Positions 58,188 to 64,000 of a DNA stretch of 64,000 bases are shown here, one piece after another; positions within the stretch are counted from its first letter, which is position 1; each line of letters starts with the position of its first letter. Both the position numbers and the translations under genes were made by a program. The stretch lies in NCBI GenBank assembly GCA_914767715.1, contig OU612070.1:19580025-19644024 (forward strand), read 5' to 3'. The notes under the pieces were generated by a model. That model was given only the letters and a program-made list of their open reading frames with translations, was not told where the DNA came from and made no database searches. Source of the stretch: Membranipora membranacea (Eukaryota > Bryozoa > Gymnolaemata > Cheilostomatida > Membraniporidae).

Positions 58188-61100
58188 CATGGTTCTGCTC
58201 CCCTGGTGCTCTGACTTGTCACTAGCAGTGACAAGTCTGATAGATAATGCAATCGGTAACTACCATATACTTCTCCATGACTGTGATGTAAGTTAAATCA
58301 GGAGTTAGTGAAAACTATACCAGGGCTCTTTTTCAAAATCATTGCTGTTGTTGGTCATTGTCGAAAGGATGCTTGACTATGAGTCGACAACACACAACAC
58401 CTCGAATCATCAGCCAAATGGCAATGCTACACAGCTACATAGCAGTACATTGTAGTTCAAAGTATTGATGCGGACACTTTTAATGTATTCTTTAAGAGGC
58501 TGTGGCTGACAACTCAGTCCTTGCAGATCAGAATTTTAAACAGGGGATGGTCCGCTGTCACTGTGCACTGCCACTCAGGTTAGAGAACCTTCTGTACATG
58601 CTAGAAGTTCAAGGTCGAGATGGCTCTCATTGGCTCTGTCTGCGCTGGTCTTATGACGCACCGCTTTTTACTGGGTAATGCTGATAGTAGTTGAAAAGTG
58701 GGATGAAAGACCAAGAAACGTACTTGCCACTATACACTTTAAATATTAACCAAATTATTACTATCTTCTTGATTAGCATAGTGTGTTTCCATACCAGGAG
58801 CATACCAATGTATGCCTTCTTTGACTGAACCTTCTAAAGGTGGCCAACTCTTGCATAATGTGCGGACATGTTGTGATGTAGTTGTCCTATACGTCATAGA
58901 CAAATCATAGTTAGTTCATTGGCACATGGAGAGAAAAGTAGATTTGCCTCCTTGTTGACATAAGCAGATTTCTGTTGTACTACTGAATCTTTTGTTGTAT
59001 TCCTTATGGCTCATTTGCCCTCACATCAGAGATTCCAGTGGTTCATAAATTCACTATTGTGTTCTGATGACCCATCCCATGGTATGTGTAACTGTTGGGT
59101 GGAATACTGTTTGAGCTTACAGGGGATTTGCAGCCGCTCTCAGTTGTCTAACATAAATTCATTCACATATAAAAGTTATATAATGTGTAATGATTTTCTG
59201 AATAACATTCCAAGCCTTTAGGATGCTGCACACATGATCGCTGCTGCTATTGTTATGAAATTCTTTGGTCAGCTGCCAAATATTGTCTCTAGTAAATTTA
59301 GAATCTCCCTGTGATAGGTGGCAGAGTGATTTTGGTTTGCATGGTAATTGGTCAGCGTAATCACATAATATGCCAAAACTTTAGTTCAAAGCCTTATGCC
59401 AACAGGTAACAAATTGATAAAAACCTGAGCCCTTTGCTAAGGTCTTTTTTACCTTAGCTGTCTTCCATGCAAAAACTTATGGTCTGGTAATCTTGTTTTA
59501 CGATCATCGAAAAGTGACCATCAAGACAAGAGGGTGTAATTTGATGTTTCCCGGGGTGACTGACACTCAAGGATGTATTGATTGAGCCTTTAACTGTACA
59601 ATTAAAGTTGTCCGGGTTGTAAAATGCAAGCAACGATATACTGTTTATACGAAAACTTGACTCAAGTTGTTGACAGACTTTATCGACCTGCTGAAATCTA
59701 TCAGTATTTGAGTCTCCATGTCTATGAACCCTGTATTTAGCAGTCAATTGGTAGCTTTGTTCTCTAATTGACCACTATAAATATACAGCTATATCTGTCT
59801 TTGTTTGATTCTGAATTCAAGTCCAATCTGGATTTACTCAAAACATCTGCCTCTCTCTTCAGCTCTTTATGCCCTTCACTAATGAGTACCCTTTAGTGCC
59901 CTTCAATCATACCACTAAAACGCCTCAATGTCTCTCATCTTAATGACTTATGATTGTTTGCAACGCTGATATTCCACTTATTTCAAGTCTACAGAATCAA
60001 AAATCAAAGCGCTTCTCACTTTTCTACTAAACTAGCTGTTTTCGTTTAATTGGCGATGGTGGTGATCTATATTGTCTTAGACCTGAAGTAAACAATCATT
60101 TATAATGAAGGTGGATTAAGGAAAATCGTAATAATCAAGGCAGTTCTTAAACCCGGATGGTTTAGTGAGCTCGCCTTGGATTTATCATCTTGCTTTTCCA
60201 AGTTCACCTCTGTGACAACAGCAGAGAAAAGACCTAGAAAAATCGAGGTCACAACGCATTTCCTAGGGCATAGAAAGTTACAAGGCTTTGATATTTACTC
60301 AGCTCAGAAGATACTCACATGCATATCTTGGTTTTCTCTGTTTTGTGAGAAATTTTTTCACTATAATGAGATGTTTTGATGGACTATATATTGATGATTG
60401 CTGAGTAGGATTATTGCCTAGCAAAGAATAGAGACAATTATTATCAATGTGTGGTTTAGTACTGCTAGTGTGTTTGATTAGTAGGGTCATGATTTTGGGT
60501 GTATATTTTGCTCATTGGCAACACACACAGACATGAACATGGTCCATCATTAACTACAATTGTTACTCACGAATCACGTTTTACCAACTTGCAGACAGTT
60601 GACTTAGTGTAGAAGCACTTTTTCTCTTGGTATAACCATGTTTCTTTTCTTGTTGTAGCATTTTGTAAATCATAGACCTAACTTATCAGACATATATAGA
60701 TGAACAAAGGCTGACTGAATTCCAAGACTCGCTAGACTCTCCACATTTTATTATTGCAGGCCTGAGCTAGCCAGGTGAGTACCATGACTCTGATAACCAG
60801 ATGTTTAAATTATGGAAATGTTTCAATTGATATTCTAAGAGAGGGATGAACTGGAGTTTTGTTTTTATTGTGTCTGAGTTAGTGCTTACAGTAAAGTGCA
60901 AACTGTGGTTGATAATTAATTAATAAGGTTGAAACTTATGACTAAGCTAAGATATTTCAATGTCTAGCATATCCTACTCTTTGCAATGAAAGGTGTGTTA
61001 TGATCTGCACTCGAATTTGCCATTGTTTGTTTTTTTGGCCATTGATGGACAACGTTTTTCAAAATTAAAAGATTGTTTAATGCGTTTGTTCGTGAACCAA

Positions 61101-61359
61101 AACAAGCACTGATCAATACATTTATGGGAATTCCAAAGTATCTAATCTATTGAATTTGTGCACTATCCAGTGCACCATCACACACACCATTATCCACACC
61201 ACCCAAAACATAATCTGTTACACCAAGGAGTTAGAGACACCAACCAGTAAACCATGGAACACAACATCAGACACAACACAATTAAACACCCAGTCATACA
61301 CCAATGAACTACTTCATCGCATACACCTAGCCATAAAACGGATCATTGTTGCTCTAGAG
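58188..61359. other. Gene-poor stretch
   Basis: Contains a small hairpin (GACTTGTCACT..AGTGACAAGTC, about 58215-58237) and a possible 15-base microexon at 60760-60774 (TTATTGCAG|GCCTGAGCTAGCCAG|GTGAGT). Apart from the frame at 59454-59747, listed separately, nothing looks coding. Confidence 0.35.
59454..59747 (-). other. Possible orphan coding segment, about 90 codons
   Basis: An open frame on the minus strand with a mixed, non-repetitive amino-acid composition (VHRHGDSNTDRFQQVDKVCQ ... ISFCMEDS, stop). It has no ATG at its start, but AAATACAG at about 59731 could serve as an acceptor, so it may be a 3' exon or a gene remnant. No family recognised and no partner exons found. Low confidence. 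Confidence 0.25.
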
Positions 61360-62265
61360 CAGCTGTGGGCAACCTGCGGCCTTTTCGCCAGTGCGGCCTA
61401 ATGGGTAATATCTTGCGACCTAACTGTGGCCTTATGCCTGTAACACTTTTTATACATTAATTTTGATTCCCCTTTTTTTATATGGAGAACCAAGTATGCA
61501 TAGCGCTCTGTAAGCTCAAGATAATTCTAAAAAGTGGCCATTCTGTTTTATGCATGTAGCTAAGCTTCCCAGCCACTCTTACTACTTTATCAAGTTGTTG
61601 TCCTTTCGAAATAACACAAAACAGTGACCTTTGAATGTTAAAATTACAAGTTTCTCTAACATTATAGTAATTACTTTTATTTGCAAAACAGTCTCTGTGG
61701 ACAAAAACTCCCTTTGTGACAAATGCTCCTGCATTATGGCTGAAATGTTCCATATTGAATTCTTCATTTCACAATCATTTGCGAAAATTTTCCTCCTTTG
61801 AAAGAGGGCGGGAGCTGTAAGGTGATAACTTTGACAGGACACGAAAAATATTTTAAAACTTTTTTTCGCTCCGCGAAAATACTTCTTTCTCCATCAAAAC
61901 AGTCCTGTATGAACTTTATTTACACTTTAACCCCTGGTAGGGCGCTACAGCACCCCTCCCGCACCCACCCTGCGCTTTGTCATACACATGAAACATGGGG
62001 ATACACACATGTACACAATCAAATCATGAGGTAAAATGACATCACAAAACTCAAGAAGATTAGATAAACCAGTATTTCTGCTGAGTTGATGGTTTTTGCA
62101 ACATACTGCAGTTTATAGACATAAATCTGTTTTAGTTTTTACAAAATAGGAAATGCCAAAATTGCTACTCCAGTTCCAATTTCATCCCTGAAAGATATGT
62201 TGCGGCCTTTGGAGTTGAGCCGGCGTAAAATGTGGCCTTTTTCAAGAAAAGGTTGCCCACCCATG
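61360..62265. mobile_element. hAT-type non-autonomous DNA transposon (906 bp)
   Basis: Ends CAGCTGTGGGCAACC and (inverted) CATGGGTGGGCAACC, flanked by the identical 8-base CTCTAGAG at 61352-61359 and 62266-62273. The 8-bp duplication and CAG..GTGGGCAACC..GCGGCC termini are characteristic of hAT elements. Internal minus-strand frames (61478-61842) are short and not recognisable as transposase. Confidence 0.8.
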
Positions 62266-62274
62266 CTCTAGAGC

Positions 62275-62387
62275 TAGGTCAAATTTGGTCCATTTGCCTG
62301 CATTCGGAGTAGCTCCCGCTCCACTGGTCATGCTGCAGTGGATCTGGAGCTACTCCGAATGCAGGCAAAAGGACCAAAGTTGGTCTA
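62275..62387. mobile_element. Fold-back MITE, best-preserved GGAGCAACTCC-family member
   Basis: TTTGCCTGCATTCGGAGTAG..CCACTG (left) and CAGTGG..CTACTCCGAATGCAGGCAAA (right) are nearly perfect inverted arms, extended by AAATTTGGTCC and GGACCAAAGTTGG. It starts right after the target duplication of the hAT element. Confidence 0.75.
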
Positions 62388-62396
62388 CCCTAGAGC

Positions 62397-63532
62397 CGAA
62401 ACAGTGGAAGCATTACCAGTTGAAAATACCAGATGAGGCCTTGGCTATGATATTTTGAGTTTTCCATTTACCTGAGAATAAACAGACCAAGATAATGAGA
62501 TGTAAATACTAGACGTAAATCAAAATACTGAATCATAATGCACTGATTAATCTTAATATTGATTTGGAACATGTTCAAGCCAAATATTTTATGTACTTGA
62601 TTTATAAACAACAACAATGGCTCAGGTTTATTGCTTGACCGATTACAGTAGAACATATTATAGTTTTCTCGAGTAACTGGACAGTCTGATGTTATTGTGT
62701 GCAGCAGGTTGGTTGGTCTATCCAGGCTGCCTTGCACTATGGTATATGGTGGCATGTATATGGTCAGAGAGTAAGGATATATCCTTACTCTGTGATATGG
62801 TTATGAGGGATGCCTGCAGTTTGTCAAAGTTACACAATGATGAAATCAAAGTTACAGTGAAGAAATTATATATAAGATGGAAGTTTTACTTTTACTGCAT
62901 GCTGTCAATCAAAATGTGCTTTAGTGGTCAATGACATTTTATTTAAAATGGGATTAAGAAGTCCAGTCAAGTCCAAGCAAGGAGGAATAAAAGTCAAGTG
63001 AAGTTTGAAATCAATTACAACAGACGCCTGTCACAAGTGTGGAATAAATCATAAATCACTCCGACTGCTAAATATGCATGTAGTTCTGTCTTTTGCCAAT
63101 ATTTAAACTGAGTGATTTAGTGCTGAAACTAATGTAGAGAAACTGGCGTGAAAATTACACTCATGCTTTGGGTATGCCATTTTATTGTTGCTGCAGTGCA
63201 GCAGAAATCAGACTACAATGTTTACCATCGCCCTCTACACTTCTATAGGTTATAAAGGTAACTTTCTGCGCCTACACAAACTTTTATTTCATCATTACCT
63301 GGGGCGGACGATTTATGGCCACAATATGTGCTGACACATTTTCAATGTGGTGCCGTTTTATTACAAAACACACGCTCATGTCTTAGGTGGGGATCATGCA
63401 AGAAGGTCTGTGTTTGTGAGGGAGTGTTTTAAAAAAAATTAGTTGGTGCTTTCATTTCGTAGTTTATTATTTAATCATGTTATTTTAGGAATCAGTCACA
63501 AGTGTACAGAAGTTACCTGGGGAAAGTTTGGA
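62397..63532. other. Upstream region of the BTB gene
   Basis: No gene seen. An acceptor TATTTTAG at about 63481-63488 precedes a 44-base leader and the BTB ATG, so a 5' UTR intron with an exon further upstream is likely. Confidence 0.4.
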
Positions 63533-63715
63533 ATGGCGGAGGTAGCTGCAGCCGATCAGAGAGTAGCGGCTGATGCTGCCGATCAGGACCCCGCTGCCGT
63601 AGAGGTCATTAAAGAAGACACTAATCAGGCAGCTGTAGTATCCGATCCTAAAGCCTTCGTAGATAGAATAGCCTCATTCTTCAATCAATCTCAACTCAGC
63701 GATGTCAATGTGGAG
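63533..63715 (+). CDS. BTB/POZ-domain protein, first coding exon (partial)
   Basis: ATG at 63533 opens a 61-codon exon ending at the donor GAG|GTAATT; the gene continues past the right edge. The N-terminus is an Ala/Asp-rich, probably unstructured stretch (MAEVAAADQRVAADAADQD), followed by AFVDRIASFFNQSQLSDVNV, which has the form of the start of a BTB domain (FNQxxxSDVxxxV). BTB domains dimerise or bind cullin-3. Whether this is a KBTBD, BTBD or Kelch protein cannot be told from one exon. The open frame to 63994 runs into the intron and is not coding. Confidence 0.65.
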
Positions 63716-64000
63716 GTAATTACAAATGTTGAGAGACTTCCCACAATGCATCTTTATGATGTATACCAATTTGTTGACACTTTGACCAGGGAGAATTCTC
63801 CCTGCTTTGACAAAATTCTCACAATACTACAATGGACCAGGTCAAAATTGTATAAGTGTTGTCATTGGGCATATATCTCTGGAAATCCCAGAAAAGTGCA
63901 TTGTGGGATACTCTCTAGCAAGTCGCTTGTAATCTTATCTCACTTTAAGTGGGGAGGGAGGGATAACCCTCCGATCCTAACTGCTTTAAGTTAGGTAGAG

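Noticed and set aside
58032-58296. Three overlapping frames sharing a SLLCQCPLSTTQKTP-type segment on both strands
   Set aside because: By-products of the 132-bp palindrome.
63716-63994. Continuation of the BTB frame past 63715
   Set aside because: GAG|GTAATT is a plausible donor and the residues after it do not follow the BTB pattern; read as intron.

Overview
This is a eukaryotic nuclear window, almost certainly from an invertebrate animal. Genes are split by GT-AG introns, the DNA is AT-rich, poly(A) signals are animal-like, non-LTR and DNA transposons are present, and the gene content is metazoan: an ankyrin-fused asparaginase, a glutathione peroxidase-like protein and a BTB-domain protein. 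The phylum cannot be fixed from the sequence alone. No operons, rRNA, tRNA or CRISPR were seen.

Left part (1-19.4 kb): three paralogous copies of one acyl-CoA synthetase (AMP-binding, ANL superfamily) gene. Copy A (minus) shows its first four exons and runs off the left edge. Copy B (plus, head-to-head with A) keeps exons 1, 2, part of 3, 4 and the last exon; exons equivalent to 5-14 are missing and a 5'-truncated LINE sits in an intron, so it is a pseudogene. Copy C (minus, convergent with B) is complete: 15 exons, reconstructed in frame throughout, 581 aa. Introns, promoter and 3' flank are recognisably shared, so these are segmental duplicates. Two nearly identical TTAA-flanked MITEs, several fold-back elements and a minisatellite lie among them.

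Middle (19.4-28.9 kb): no gene I can defend. It holds a diverged tandem duplication and a 3.57-kb element with ~128-bp terminal inverted repeats, each carrying four TGGCGCAGCTCG-type motifs.

Centre (28.9-49.2 kb): a large ASPG-type gene on the plus strand (17 exons, 705 aa in the preferred model), with an N-terminal cytosolic L-asparaginase domain followed by ankyrin repeats. One intron contains an uninterrupted 98-aa helical ORF. The exon-6 acceptor lies next to tandem copies of itself.

Right part (50.6-64 kb): a three-exon minus-strand gene for a glutathione peroxidase fold protein that has lost the catalytic Sec/Cys and Trp (a predicted pseudoenzyme); a three-copy 203-bp tandem repeat; an intronless 391-aa plus-strand protein with two HxK...SAN (PLD/TDP1-like) motifs; a gene-poor 7-kb stretch with a 65-bp-arm palindrome and a hAT-type element; and the first coding exon of a BTB protein cut by the right edge. 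The genes do not form an obvious pathway; the window reads as a repeat-rich animal locus with one local gene-family expansion.
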